Shown here: in pieces, positions 28,601 to 35,688 of the stretch | How positions within the stretch are numbered: the first letter of the stretch is position 1 | Layout: every line of letters begins with the position of its first letter | Origin: Pseudomonas sp. GD04091 | Lineage (GTDB): Bacteria > Pseudomonadota > Gammaproteobacteria > Pseudomonadales > Pseudomonadaceae | Reading direction: 5' to 3' | Length of the DNA: 64,000 nt | NCBI RefSeq assembly: GCF_029836165.1 | Contig: NZ_JAOEBG010000006.1 | Location: forward strand, 124,001-188,000 | The notes under the pieces: generated by a model | What the model was told of the DNA's origin: nothing | The model's database searches: none | The model's input: only the letters and a program-made list of their open reading frames with translations | Program-made: the position numbers and the translations under genes

Positions 28601-29900
28601 TGTCGGCGCTGGCCGTCAGCTGGCGCTGCGCGCTCAGGGTGCCGCCCTGGTTGTCCAGGGTCTGCGCGGCGCTGACGTTGAGATCGCGGCTGGCCACCAC
28701 GCTCTGGCCACGGTTGTCGACCTGCTGCGCGCTCAGACGCACATCGCCGTTGCCGTTGCGGCTGTTGTCGGCGTTGACGCCGGCTTCGATGATGCCGTGG
28801 TTGGTCAGGCGGCCGCCGCTGTCGAGGCTGACGCGCTCACCGGCGGCGAGATTCTTGTGGTTGTCCAGGTCGCCCTGGGTCTTCACCTGCAGCTGGGTGC
28901 CGGCGTACACCGCGCCCTGGGCATCGAGCTGACCGGCGTTGATCGCCACCGCGCCCTTGGCCGCGGTGGCGTCGGCCATGCGCAGCTGACCGTTGGCGTC
29001 GAGCTGGATATCGCCACCGCTGGCGATCATCTGGCCGTCGAGCTTGACCCCTACGCCGGCCTCGGTGCCCACCAGGGTGATGGCGCCGGCGTACATGCCG
29101 CCCAGCGCCGAGGAGTCGATGGCCAGCTGCGGCGCATCCGCCGGGTTGGCGGCGCGCGCCGTGGCCTTGAGGGTCTGGGCATCGACATCGTTGGCGCCGG
29201 CGACCATCGCCAGGTGTCGGGCCTGGATCTGCGCGTTGATCTTCGCGCTGCGGGTGATGATCTCGAACTGGTCGATGTTGCTGGCATTGAGCCCCGCGCC
29301 TTCGATGGTGACGCTGCCCTGCTCCACCTGGTAGCGCTGCAACTGGCCGTTCTCGACCACCGGCTTGCCGGTGGTGAGGGTCGCCCGTGGCGTGTTGATG
29401 AAGCCGCAACCATTGCAGGTGACGCCATACGGGTTGGCGACGATGACATGCGCCGACTGCCCCGCCACCTCGGTGTAGCCTCTGAGCTGGCTGGGGTTGG
29501 CGCCGTTGACCTCGTTGAGGATCACATTGGCCGAGCGCCCGCCCAGGTTGCTGTTGCCCAGGATGATCCCGCCCAGCTGGGTGGACTGGGTGCGGTCGGT
29601 GGCGTTGTTGAGGATCAGGCCCTGCTGGCCGACGTTGTAGTCGCTGAACCTGTTATGCGACAGCCCAGCGTCGCTGGGCGTGGCGATGTTGACGATAGGC
29701 ACGCCGTTGCCGGCCTGGCCGAGGCCGGTGTTGCTGCCGTTGACGACGATGCCGTCGGCCATCGCCACCAGCGGCTGCCAGAACATCATGTTGGCCAGCA
29801 TGAACGCCAGTCCGCGCTTGGACAGGCCCCAGAAGGACTCACGGGATTGCAGGGCGGCCGAAGGCTGGCGAGCCAGGAAGGCGAACTGACGAACATCCAT
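16611..29900 (-). CDS. cdiA: CdiA/filamentous haemagglutinin-like two-partner secreted toxin
   Basis: This encodes 4429 residues. It has an extended signal peptide (to about residue 48, VAMADG) and a TPS secretion domain with NPYG (156-159) and CNGCGFINTPRAT. A very long haemagglutinin repeat region follows (LDN(R/S)xG-type units, about 350-2400). A non-repetitive Cys-containing segment at about 2450-2650 (ARIGEVACIEGYNAGDC) may bind the receptor. Haemagglutinin/DUF637 sections come next, then a pretoxin VENN motif at 4070-4073. The last 130 or so residues (from about 4290, with FHPGGGTHG and RVIDPSPDFSPG) form a small toxin domain I cannot name. It is secreted through CdiB and delivers the toxin to neighbours on contact. 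Frame intact; order B-A-I as in E. coli CDI. Confidence 0.9.
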   Translation of the reverse strand: MDVRQFAFLARQPSAALQSRESFWGLSKRGLAFMLANMMFWQPLVAMADGIVVNGSNTGLGQAGNGVPIVNIATPSDAGLSHNRFSDYNVGQQGLILNNATDRTQSTQLGGIILGNSNLGGRSANVILNEVNGANPSQLRGYTEVAGQSAHVIVANPYGVTCNGCGFINTPRATLTTGKPVVENGQLQRYQVEQGSVTIEGAGLNASNIDQFEIITRSAKINAQIQARHLAMVAGANDVDAQTLKATARAANPADAPQLAIDSSALGGMYAGAITLVGTEAGVGVKLDGQMIASGGDIQLDANGQLRMADATAAKGAVAINAGQLDAQGAVYAGTQLQVKTQGDLDNHKNLAAGERVSLDSGGRLTNHGIIEAGVNADNSRNGNGDVRLSAQQVDNRGQSVVASRDLNVSAAQTLDNQGGTLSAQRQLTASADTLDNRAKGRVLSAGQADLQAGQVRNGQGGLIKADTAIDARVAQLDNSGGELSSQGKVTAQVTRLDNVAGTLTAGQHLALTASGAVDNRGGQITSLQTLDLKAGQVNNSAAGRIASNQALTASVTGLDQRDGGRLTSVSELSLDLNKGHLNNQGGLINAPRLTLKNLDSVDNHQGEISSAQAFALVARSLDNSLGKLLGNQGLTVQLDEALNNTGGLVSASGVSVTAASLGNHHGTVTSRTDLSLTLAGATDNQDGEISSVGSTTLKGASLDNRKGQVTGDGALTITLGAALDNRAGTLGSAGKVDLEAASLDNREAGNLVTDARLDARIHGLLDNQQGQITAKGAIDLHAAKLDNRAGKLRADQQALLTVDQLDNRDKGLLNSLAALTFNGSELDNRGGLLNAVGPVRLDGTRLDNSGGRISSQRALVAQLTQVVNHKGELVAEGDLTLQGAGLDNRKGGLIGARHLLTVQVDDVDNRGGELSSGAGLNVKGALLNNSDSGKLLAGTDLDLQVAEVLNRNQGELSGKGTVNLAGKHLDNDEGRLVAGQSLNIDLAHALENRQGLISAEGRLTAKVGSLDNGTGKLSSADALTLTSAGALLNRNGSITTDAALVIASQRLDNDQGGVLSSKGAAKVDTGTFDNGQGARLVSGDRLDLTAGQVNNGQGSRIASEQALVASVSGLDQQGGELFSKRALTLDLNHGLLTNHKGLINAPLLVLKQLADVDNQEGEISSAQAFTLAARNLDNRNGNLIGQQGLTLRIEQALNNLKGLVSANGLDLRSHSLDNSEGLISSRGTQQVVVEAELLNQDGTLIADQRLDLQAGELNNQRGVVSGKTHVVAKVGKLDNQAGRLVGTDTLSLTGDRLDNRQGGLVGATHGLQLNVGDVSNSGGELSSQANVTVEGQRLDNGGEGKVLADGNLQLTVAEVINRSKGLLSGKTGLTLSGDSLDNTAGLLQTRQALVADLQGKLDNRQGQISAEGTLSLTSAELDNRGGSVSSAGTLTLEHGGAVRNQGGELVTDGALKLRGGHIDNSNDGVISAKGVAEVTAASLDNSQKGRLGSGASLALTTGQLTNREGGRIASEGALDASVTGLDQQGGQLFSNGTLTLDLNHGLLDNRQGLINAPLLVLKQLDEVNNQGGEISSARAFTLAARSLDNSSGKLLSNQALTLRIDQVLSNLKGLVAAVSLDARAASLNNGAGTLTSRGDLDLQLAERLDNSQQGLINANGALTLASRAIDNHGGSLLGGAIALDLGSASGDLNNDAGLISTAGPLTISHLRDLSNRGGEIASGQRLDLTARTLDNSAGKLISNDQLGVNAQRLVNQGGLVSGWQGLDVELGSLDNRNQGTLSSRDGALQAHVSGDLQNNAGGALVSRKALNVTAANLDNSAGGILSSAAGQHLVVTGLLNNAQGGLIDSGAALILNAMTLGNAAGSINAQQAIDLDATTLDNSSGSLVGNGALTLNLLGALTNTNGKLASAGPLRIDHATQVSNQGGQIASQGLLTLLAGSLDNSNRGTVAAKQALTLAIDGTLQNNADGLIYSQNGDLDVAAATVNNAKGTLQGQGALKLVSGDIDNQSGRILAEGGDLNVTAGNLDNRGGVLSSLKGTLDADLRGVLKNGYDLDNNRQGGITQGQSLVLKALGGIDNYGGRIAAQTGDALITTVDFDNRNGGLYAKGLVQVRGGNFDNSGDNDGQIAGQRIDLGLSGALNNRLGIIESDSSLAITAASLDNQTGQIRALGSSGATRLQIAGQFDNRNGTLETANTDLGLGVGSFLNGGGSLLHVGRGTFDIATGNVTGAGGSIVTRGGLTLNAGSWRNSNVIQAGRLTVNVGDFSQTASGQLLASEALVGSGGNWSNDGLIASDGSLNLNLGGTYNGNGRLSSRGTLDLSAAQVNLSGTGSIAGGAASTVSVAGLLNNAGRLTSAAGLSVGAGSVNNQGTLGAAQNLTLTTGALVNDRGLLFSGADMGLRVDSLSNSYADVYSLGKLTIDRDGQGSLASSIVNSSGSLQSDGAMSLAASTIQNVRAVLKTDNKGVYTARIGEVACIEGYNAGDCGGKRNHVWEIVQRDKFEVTEASAASSITTGGNLTINGGDLLNSSSTIAAAGSLVATVNNLTNSGLETGETETTRIFMSARTRNAGGWYNAANNVTNKYWIDSPGYNPNDLGGLQAALAGFIGMTEREWVQLGSTRQLAAGDQSYAGVMQAGGAVSVTAGNGISNSVVRPGYAYIGSGARTDTTAPGTAFSTRVTLNQQLPPDLAQQQVNPLALPGFSLPTGQHGLFRLSTEGGSAPTSTGPQSWTMGGASLSATQRQQPLPQVAVRAIDSVDAAQTGARGTALSTAERTQAGIGSDASAINTALPGAGSGPLLPGRTAVDDGINQAAALNAQGPAPITIERVQGMPDSSVRSNPHKYLIETNPVLTDLKQFMSSDYLLANLGYDPDQSAKRLGDGFYEQKLVQQAVVARTGQRFIDGQDTDEKLFKYLMDNAIKSKQQLDLAVGVSLTAEQVAALTHDIVWLENAEVNGEQVLVPVLYLAHSNNRLAPNGALIAGSDVNLIAGQNLDNVGTLRATHNLSAQAGNNLVNSGLVEAGERLDLLAGNDLVNKAGGIIAGRDVSLGATRDVINQRTATSHQSSNGSYAQQRDFVDNAARVEAANNLAINAGRDLSNSGGVLNSGADTSLKAGRDVKLTSVEQVVSNDRGVRYNDYSVTQNGASLQAGRDLTVSAGRDISAVASAIEAKRDVAMTATRDLDLMSAANEQHSASKTKKVTSQEDHVQQVSSTVVAGGNLALKAGDDLALSASRVTAGNEAYLYAGGDVNLVAEENSDYSYYRKTKTSSSGLSSSQKTRIDSSRSVTQEGSSVSGDTVVVRAGEDIGVSGSNIVSTHDTSLLAGGNIQIESATQTFEQSHSSSKKKSGLLSSGGIGVTLGSTSLENTSTSKSESAKASTVGSVLGNVSIEAGKDLGVKGSEVIAGKDITLVGQNVEIVAAENHNTSEQTAKSKSSGLTLALSGTVGSAVDTAYQTTKQATKEEDSRLSALQGIKAGLTGVQAWQAAQENGGMNAENAGEFVGIAISLGGQKSSSRQTQEQTVSQGSSLTSGNDLTIVAKGNGSDATGGDIRVQGSKLKAGNDLSLQAERDIVLEAAANTQKLDGKNNSSGGAIGASIGFGSSGGGLSIFANANKGSGNEKGNGTTWTETTLDAGNQASLLSGRDTTLKGAQVNADKVVADVGRDLTLQSLQDTDNYKSKQTNVSGGVSVAIIGAGASGSLSVSQNKLDSKYQSVQEQTGLFAGKGGYQIDVGKHTQLDGSVIASTAEADKNRLSTGTLGWSDIENKAEFKSQMASASVSGGNSGSTGFTSNMPSGTLIAYNHSGSASGTTSSAISEGTLEIRDPGQQKQDVATLSHDVEHANDSISPIFDKEKEQRRLRQVQLIGEIGTQVSDIVRTQGQLKANEEARAELEARGIKAPEKGASKEAEQEYQKQLVATDAYQKIMGKYGTSGDYQRVTQAVTAALQGLAGGNIGSALAGASAPYLAQLIKKSTGDNAALNVMAHAVLGAVVAQAQGNSAAAGAAGAAGGELAARLIAQQLYGTTDGNALSEEQKQTISALSTLAAGLSGGLVEGNSTGVVAGAGAGRNAVENNLLANKYGIERLDATSRALYEKLKAAGIGSIDELQERYQACAGNGECQRGIRNEYRQQEKEAGEKLADLYQSGRLSREDYNILVADYAIAMLEGVKQGQRNGEGGDYLNIYSLSGADWTPLGGIANPYLGAIRASEMIAEWRRQGLSDEKISTLAHQDGLLGSTLAPVDVPGIVNLVDNGATREEILKFGAAVAFGKAVGGAKATGAAEVPATSAIARVGLRDNLAAQAGIPRNIAESPSSMWGKSIDDIKQSLMLDGASLTPKAPLAGTSGKAQVFNVEGHPKIKEVEFHPGGGTHGDSPYYKLVTTEKIGTKNIEIRVIDPSPDFSPGTITRYQQYYDAQGNRLKYEGGEWKGWK

Positions 29901-29927
29901 GTCGGGTATCTCGGCTTGAAAGCGGTG

Positions 29928-31658
29928 TTAAAGGAAGAAGTCCAGGCGGAAGTAGACCGGCGTCTCGCGCTCGGTCAACGCGTCGGGACGCTCCAGGGAA
30001 TGGGCGAAGGTCACGCTGGCGGACAGGTTGCGTCCACGGGCGAACAGTTCGGCCGAGTGACTGGACACCCGCCCGTGCTGCTCACCGCTGTAGCGGTCGT
30101 GGCGGATGGCGCCGACGTCGTAGCCCAGGCCCAGGCCGTATTCGGCGAGCACCGGCCGCAGCCAGTCCCAGGCCACCTGGCGGCTCCAGCGCAGGTCGTT
30201 GCGCCAGTAGTAGCCGCTGTCGCCGTTCAGGCTCTGGTCCTTGTAGCCACGAATCGAGGACTGGCTGCCCAGGCTCATGCGCTGGGGGCTGAACAGCCGG
30301 TCCTCGCTGCGCTGGCCGGTGACCAGGCTGCTGAACACCAGCGACTCGCCCAGCACCTTGAACGGCTGCAGGTAGCTGACGGTGGCGGTGTACTTGCGGT
30401 AGCGGGCGTTGGGCAGGCGGTTGCCGAAGGCATCGCGTTCCTGTTCGCGCTGGGCATCGAAGGCGCCGATGCCGTCCTGCAGGCCCAGGTCGACGTTGAC
30501 GAAGGCGCCGCCGATACGCCGGCCATGGTTGATGCCGAACTGGGCTTCGCTGAGACGGTTGCTGCTGTTGCTCAGCTTGCTGTCTTCGATGTAGTTGTTG
30601 GTGCGCAGGTAGCTCATGCCGGCGTTGAGCGAGGTCTTGCTGACCGAGTCACGGTGGACCACCCGCTCGAGCCGCAACTGGTGGTTCTGGCTGTCGCCGT
30701 TCTGCTTGAAGTTGTAGTCCGCCGCTTCGGCCAGGGAGCGGTATTCGCTCTGGCTGTAGCTGTAGCTGAGGTTCCACCAGCCGAACGGCAGGTTGTAGTA
30801 GAGCGCGGCATTGCGCGAGGTCTTCTGGTGATCGCTGATCGCGTCGTGGCCGCCGCGCAGCACCAACTGGTCGGCCAGGCCCAGCGGGCTGTCCCACTCC
30901 AGCGAGCTGCCCCACTGCTGCTCGCCAGTGCTCTTCTGCCCGTCGTTGCTGCGCGACAAACCCACCCGCCAGGGCTTTTGCGGCGCGTTGGCGACCAGCA
31001 CCTCGCTGCCACCCACGGCCTTGCCCGGGGTCAGCTGCATGCGCGCCTGGTTGGAGGGCAGGCGGTTGAGCTGGTCGACCATCTGCTCGATCTCGCGCAG
31101 GTTGAGCAGGTCGCCCGCCTGCCCGGGGAACGCCATGTCCAGCTCGCGGGCGCTGAGCTTGCTGCCCTCGCCGGCCTTGAGCCCTTCGAGACGACCTTCG
31201 ACCACCAGCACCTGCAGGTGGCCGCTGGACAGGTCCTGCTGCGGCAGATAGGCGCGGCTGGTGACCAGGCCCTTCTGGATGTAGCGATCGGTGATGCTCT
31301 TGAGCAGCTCGTTGAGCTGGGCGACGCCCAGGCACTGCCCGATGTAGGGGGCGAGCAGGCTTTCACGTTCGGCGGCCGACAGCGCGTCGGCGCCTTTGAG
31401 CTCGATGTCCTTGATCGGGAAACAACGGCCGTCGACCGGGGCCGAGGGCGCCTCGGGGGTGGCACGCTCGCCGGGCAGGTCCTTGAGCTCCTGGAGGCGC
31501 CGCTGCTGTTCTTCGAGCAGGCGATTCTGTCGATCGCGGATCAGATCCTGATCGCCGGGATTGTTGAAGGGCGCGGCGATCGCTGAGTCCAGCGCAGCGG
31601 CCAGGCAAAGGCCTGTCAGCACGGCGCACAGCCGGGTGCCGAGAGAGGAAAGGTGCAT
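29928..31658 (-). CDS. cdiB: CdiB/ShlB-type outer-membrane two-partner transporter
   Basis: This encodes 576 residues with a signal peptide (MHLSSLGTRLCAVLTGLCLA...), a Pro-rich linker with N-terminal helix (LLEEQQRRLQELKD), two POTRA domains (about 70-220, with CFPIKDIELKG) and a C-terminal 16-strand beta barrel ending in F (VYFRLDFFL). The barrel motif SSIRGYKDQSLNGDSGYYWR matches loop L6 of this family. It exports CdiA across the outer membrane. The ATG at 31658 has an AAGGA site and gives a proper signal peptide. It lies 27 nt before cdiA, in one operon. Confidence 0.92.
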   Translation of the reverse strand: MHLSSLGTRLCAVLTGLCLAAALDSAIAAPFNNPGDQDLIRDRQNRLLEEQQRRLQELKDLPGERATPEAPSAPVDGRCFPIKDIELKGADALSAAERESLLAPYIGQCLGVAQLNELLKSITDRYIQKGLVTSRAYLPQQDLSSGHLQVLVVEGRLEGLKAGEGSKLSARELDMAFPGQAGDLLNLREIEQMVDQLNRLPSNQARMQLTPGKAVGGSEVLVANAPQKPWRVGLSRSNDGQKSTGEQQWGSSLEWDSPLGLADQLVLRGGHDAISDHQKTSRNAALYYNLPFGWWNLSYSYSQSEYRSLAEAADYNFKQNGDSQNHQLRLERVVHRDSVSKTSLNAGMSYLRTNNYIEDSKLSNSSNRLSEAQFGINHGRRIGGAFVNVDLGLQDGIGAFDAQREQERDAFGNRLPNARYRKYTATVSYLQPFKVLGESLVFSSLVTGQRSEDRLFSPQRMSLGSQSSIRGYKDQSLNGDSGYYWRNDLRWSRQVAWDWLRPVLAEYGLGLGYDVGAIRHDRYSGEQHGRVSSHSAELFARGRNLSASVTFAHSLERPDALTERETPVYFRLDFFL

Positions 31659-31700
31659 GTTCGGTCCTTCGAAACCGCCGAGCGGCGGGAAAGCGCGCGA

Positions 31701-31729
31701 TGTTAATTGGCCATTATTCTTGACGTCAA
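31701..31729 (-). promoter_or_regulatory. candidate promoter of the cdiBAI operon
   Basis: On the minus strand TTGACG (31729-31724) and TTAACA (31706-31701) are 17 nt apart, a plausible -35/-10 pair about 45 nt before the cdiB start. The -35 lies in a palindrome TTGACGTCAA. The region is far more AT-rich than its surroundings. Confidence 0.45.
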
Positions 31730-31895
31730 TCAATCGGCGACCAACGAACATGAAATTTTTCGCTTGAATCAAAGCGCCGACTTTCACCGATCGAGTGGCG
31801 GGGTTTCAGAGGGAAAGCGTTGCCCAGGATGATGAAGACACCGCCAATCGGCCAGCATTGTCTAAAGTGAAGCCGAGCAACGACGCGAGGCGACC

Positions 31896-33089
31896 ATGAC
31901 CCGTCACCGTGCCCTCCCCCGCAGCGTTTGGGCCTTGGGCTTCGTCTCGCTGCTCATGGACACCTCCTCGGAGATGATCCACGCCCTGCTCCCCCTGTAC
32001 ATGGTCGGCGTGCTCGGCACCTCGGTCCTCGCCGTGGGCTTGATCGAAGGCATCGCCGAGGCGACGGCGGCGATCACCAAGGTGTTCTCCGGCGCCCTCA
32101 GCGATCGCCTGGGCAAGCGCAAGCTGCTCACCGTGATCGGCTACGGCCTGGCCGCCGTGAGCAAGCCGGTGTTCCCGCTGGCCCCGGGGCTGGAGTGGCT
32201 GACCACGGCGCGCTTCATCGACCGTGTCGGCAAGGGCATTCGCGGCGCGCCGCGGGACGCGCTGATCGCCGACGTCACCCCGGCCGAACTGCGCGGGGCC
32301 GCCTTTGGCCTGCGCCAGGCGCTGGACACGGTCGGCGCCTTTCTCGGGCCGTCGCTGGCGATCCTGTTGATGGGGTTGACGGCCAGCCACTTCCAGACGG
32401 TGTTCTGGGTGGCGGTGATTCCGGCGTTCATGGCGCTGTATGTGCTGGTCGCCTTCGTCCGCGAACCCGAAAAAACTGCTGCGGCCGGCGCGGTGGCCGC
32501 ACCTCTGGCATTTCGCGAGCTGGCCCGGCTGGGCAACGGCTACTGGCGCCTGCTCATCCTGGCCACACTGTTTACCCTGGCGCGCTTCAGCGAGGCCTTT
32601 CTGCTGTTGCGCGGTCAGGCCCTGGGGCTTGCGGCCCTGTGGGCGCCAGCGGTGCTGGTGCTGATGTCGCTGGCGTATTCACTGTCGGCCTACCCGGCTG
32701 GCGCGCTATCCGACCGGGTCGGGCGACGTGGTGTGTTGATGATCGGGCTGTCCCTGCTGGTACTGGCCGATCTAGGGCTGGCCTGGTTGCCGGGCATCTC
32801 CGGCCTGGCGCTGGGCGTGATCCTGTGGGGGCTGCACATGGGCTTTACCCAAGGCGTGTTCAGCGCCCTGATCGCCGACAGCGCGCCCGAGGATCTGCGG
32901 GGGACCGCGTTCGGCGTGTTCAACCTGGTGACGGGGGTGGCGTTGCTGTTGGCCAGCGTGTTGGCCGGAGGGCTGTGGGACTGGGTGGGGTATCAGGCGA
33001 CGTTCATGGTGGGGGGCGTGTTCGCCGCTACCACAATGGCAGGTTTGTGGTTCATGGCTGATCGTGGGAGCGGGCTTGCCCCGCGATGA
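31896..33089 (+). CDS. MFS transporter
   Basis: This encodes 397 residues with twelve predicted transmembrane helices and the MFS loop signature after helix 2 (SGALSDRLGKRKLLTVIGYG), repeated in the second half (AYPAGALSDRVGRRGVLMIG). Family proteins move small molecules by ion coupling; the substrate is unknown. The last residues (DRGSGLAPR and the stop) are encoded by the REP element at 33064, so the native C-terminus has been replaced or extended by REP sequence. It is divergent from cdiB and convergent with the ABC exporter. Confidence 0.85.
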   Translation: MTRHRALPRSVWALGFVSLLMDTSSEMIHALLPLYMVGVLGTSVLAVGLIEGIAEATAAITKVFSGALSDRLGKRKLLTVIGYGLAAVSKPVFPLAPGLEWLTTARFIDRVGKGIRGAPRDALIADVTPAELRGAAFGLRQALDTVGAFLGPSLAILLMGLTASHFQTVFWVAVIPAFMALYVLVAFVREPEKTAAAGAVAAPLAFRELARLGNGYWRLLILATLFTLARFSEAFLLLRGQALGLAALWAPAVLVLMSLAYSLSAYPAGALSDRVGRRGVLMIGLSLLVLADLGLAWLPGISGLALGVILWGLHMGFTQGVFSALIADSAPEDLRGTAFGVFNLVTGVALLLASVLAGGLWDWVGYQATFMVGGVFAATTMAGLWFMADRGSGLAPR

Positions 33090-33150
33090 GGCCGGCAGGA
33101 TCAGCTTCATTGCCTGGCCTGATGCCATCGCGGGGCAAGCCCGCTCCTAC
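33064..33150. repeat. REP inverted pair
   Basis: GTGGGAGCGGGCTTGCCCCGCGATG (33064-33088) faces its complement at 33126-33150 with a single mismatch. The left arm overlaps the end of the MFS gene. It lies between convergent genes. Confidence 0.85.
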
Positions 33151-33171
33151 AAGGATGCGGGCGGCCTGAGG

Positions 33172-34986
33172 TTACACGGTCATTGCTGCCGGCTGTTGCT
33201 CCAGCAACGACCATCCCCCTTGCCCGTCCACTTCCAGGCGATGGGAGTGGAACCCCGCCAGGGTGCTGCGATGCCCGACACTGACCAGCAGCGTCGCCGG
33301 CAGCTCTGCGCGCAGCAGCGAATACAGCGCATGCTCCAGCCCTTCGTCCATCGCCGAGGTGGACTCGTCGAGAAACACCACCTGCGGCCGGTTGAACAGC
33401 ACCCGGGAAAACGCCAGGCGCTGCTGCTCACCCAACGACAGGATCCGTGACCAGTCGCGCTGCTCGTCCAGCCGTTCGGCCAGATGGGCGAGGTTGACCT
33501 GACGCAGGGCCTGCTGCATGCGCGCATCGTCGCCCGGAGCGTCCTGCGTCGGATAAGCGATGGCGGTCCGCAGGTCGCCCAGCGGCAGGTACGGGCGTTG
33601 CGAGAGGAACAGCGCCTGCGTGCCCAGCGGCCGCCTGACTTCACCCTCGGCGTAGGGCCACAGGCCCGCCAGGGCACGCAGCAAGGTGGTCTTGCCGCTG
33701 CCCGAAGGGCCTCTGATCAACAGTGCCTGGCCAGCGTGCAGGTTCAGTTCGAGATCCTTGATCAACGCATGCCCGTCAGGACGTCGCACCTGCAGCCCCG
33801 CGATCCCCAGTGCATGGGCCTGCTCCACGCTGGCCACCTGCGGCAGGGCACTGGCCTGCTGGTTGGCATCGACGAAGCCGGTGAGACGGTCGAGGGTGGC
33901 GCGGTACTGGGCGAAGGTGTCGTAGGACTCACGGAAGAACGACAGCGAATCCTGCACCTGGCCGAAGGCCTGGGCAGTCTGCATCACATCGCCCAGCTTG
34001 ATGGCGCCGCTGAAGAAGCGCGGCGCCTGGAGAATGAACGGGAAGACCACCGCCACCTGGCTGACACCGAGGTTGAAACCACTGAACTTCAGGTTCCGGA
34101 ACACCAGCGCCCAGGCGTTGCCGATCAGCGCGAAGAAGCGCCCGAGCAAGGTGCCCCGCTCCACCTGCGCGCCCTGGTAGAAGGCGATGTTCTCGGCGTT
34201 CTCGCGCAGACGCATCAAGGCGTAACGGAAGTTGGCGGTGAGTTTTTCGTTGAGGAAGTTCAGGCGGATCAGCGGCTGCCCGAGGCGGAAGGCGATCCAG
34301 GTGGCGACCAGTACATAGATGTACACGGCGAACACCATCGCCCGTGGGACTTCGATGCCGGCCACCTCCAGCGGCGCCGACAGGCCCCAGAGAATGCCGG
34401 TGAAGGCCACCAGCGACACCACCGCGCTCACGGCGCCCAGCGCCAGGGACACGGAGCCGGTGACGAACGCATTCACGTCCAGCTCGATACGCTGGTCGGG
34501 GTTGTCCACGGGCTCGGCGAGGAACTGCCCGCGATAGTAGGCATCGCCGTGCATCCAGTCGGCGGTCAGGCGCTCGGTGAGCCAGACCCGCCAGCGGATG
34601 TTGAACGCCTGGGTCACATAGAAGGTGAACAGCGAACGCAGCACATGGATGCTCGCCAGCACCGCGAACACCCCGAGCATGTACCAGAACGCGGTCTGGT
34701 CCAGGCCCTGCAAGGCGCTGTAGAAACCGTTGTACCAGAACGAGAACAGTACGTTCAGGCGCACCGAGAACAGTGTCAGCACCAGCAGCAGGGCGAAGGC
34801 CAGCAAGGGGCGCCAGCTGCGCCGGAAACTGAAATAAGGCCCGGCCAGTTGCCAGAACTGCGCGCCCCAACGGGTGTAGCGCACCGCCAGGACGGCGATG
34901 GCGGTAAAGCAGACGAGCGTGATCAACGAGGCGATTGCCAGCCAGCTCAGGCTCTCTTGCAGTGCCTGGTGCCAGTTCATATCCAT
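33172..34986 (-). CDS. SbmA/YddA-like ABC transporter, fused permease and ATPase
   Basis: This encodes about 604 residues. The N-terminal ABC-membrane-2 domain (about 20-330, six transmembrane helices) contains FNIRWRVWLTERLTADWMHGDAYY, typical of SbmA/BacA/YddA proteins. The C-terminal ATPase has Walker A GPSGSGKTTLL, signature LGEQQRLAFSRVL and Walker B VVFLDESTSAMDE. Such half-transporters handle peptides, vitamin B12-like or long-chain fatty acyl compounds at the inner membrane. ATG 34986 is chosen over an upstream CTG/TTG frame; ATG 34980 is two codons downstream. Confidence 0.88.
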   Translation of the reverse strand: MDMNWHQALQESLSWLAIASLITLVCFTAIAVLAVRYTRWGAQFWQLAGPYFSFRRSWRPLLAFALLLVLTLFSVRLNVLFSFWYNGFYSALQGLDQTAFWYMLGVFAVLASIHVLRSLFTFYVTQAFNIRWRVWLTERLTADWMHGDAYYRGQFLAEPVDNPDQRIELDVNAFVTGSVSLALGAVSAVVSLVAFTGILWGLSAPLEVAGIEVPRAMVFAVYIYVLVATWIAFRLGQPLIRLNFLNEKLTANFRYALMRLRENAENIAFYQGAQVERGTLLGRFFALIGNAWALVFRNLKFSGFNLGVSQVAVVFPFILQAPRFFSGAIKLGDVMQTAQAFGQVQDSLSFFRESYDTFAQYRATLDRLTGFVDANQQASALPQVASVEQAHALGIAGLQVRRPDGHALIKDLELNLHAGQALLIRGPSGSGKTTLLRALAGLWPYAEGEVRRPLGTQALFLSQRPYLPLGDLRTAIAYPTQDAPGDDARMQQALRQVNLAHLAERLDEQRDWSRILSLGEQQRLAFSRVLFNRPQVVFLDESTSAMDEGLEHALYSLLRAELPATLLVSVGHRSTLAGFHSHRLEVDGQGGWSLLEQQPAAMTV

Positions 34987-35147
34987 GGTGCGCTTCCGTA
35001 GAGGATGTTTTTGCGAGCGTAGCACCGGACCTGCATTGACCCTGCAAACATGACGGACATTTCATCCTGGCCATGTGTCGCAACAAGTTCTGGGCCGGAC
35101 CTGCCCGGATGCGGATAATCACAGCACCTTCATTGCAGGGCCCAGCC

Positions 35148-35567
35148 ATGCCTATTCGTCTCGCCGGACCACAAGACCTCACCGCCCTGATCGCCATCGA
35201 CAGCGTTGCGCACCGGGAGCCGTACCGGGCCGAGCAAATCGCCGACTGGCTCGGGCAGTACCGTTGCCTGGTGGCTGAGGTGCAAGGCTCGGTGGCCGCG
35301 TATGCGGTGATGCACCAACACTTCTTTGGTTGCGCGTTCATCGAAATGCTGATGGTCGGCCAGGGCCATCGGCGCAGTGGGCTGGGCGCCGCGCTGCTGG
35401 CCCGCATACAGGCCGACTGCACGGGGCAGAAGCTGTTCACCTCGACCAATCGCTCCAATGGCCCGATGCGCCGCCTGCTGGAGCGCCGAGGCTTTGTCGA
35501 GAGCGGCGTTGTCGAGCACCTCGACGAAGGGGATCCGGAACAGGTCTACTACTGGAGATCAGAATGA
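35148..35567 (+). CDS. GNAT family N-acetyltransferase
   Basis: This encodes 139 residues with motif A MLMVGQGHRRSGLGAALL (acetyl-CoA loop Q/R-x-x-G-x-G/A) and the C-terminal NGPMRRLLERRGFVESGVVEH. The substrate is unknown. The ATG at 35148 gives the family start (MPIRLAGPQDLTALIAID). It is divergent from the ABC exporter gene and ends just before a REP pair. Confidence 0.83.
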   Translation: MPIRLAGPQDLTALIAIDSVAHREPYRAEQIADWLGQYRCLVAEVQGSVAAYAVMHQHFFGCAFIEMLMVGQGHRRSGLGAALLARIQADCTGQKLFTSTNRSNGPMRRLLERRGFVESGVVEHLDEGDPEQVYYWRSE

Positions 35568-35585
35568 GCCGGGGCGTCTTGCGCC

Positions 35586-35670
35586 CCATCGCCGGCAAGC
35601 CGGCTCCCACGGATGAGCGCGTGCGCTCGCGCTGACGCGGTCGGTGTGGGAGCCGGCTTGCCGGCGATGG
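35586..35670. repeat. REP inverted pair, GCCGGCTTGCCGGC type
   Basis: CCATCGCCGGCAAGCCGGCTCCCAC (35586-35610) is perfectly complementary to 35646-35670. It lies between the convergent acetyltransferase and formate dehydrogenase genes. Confidence 0.85.
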
Positions 35671-35688
35671 GGCCGGTCCTGCACGACA

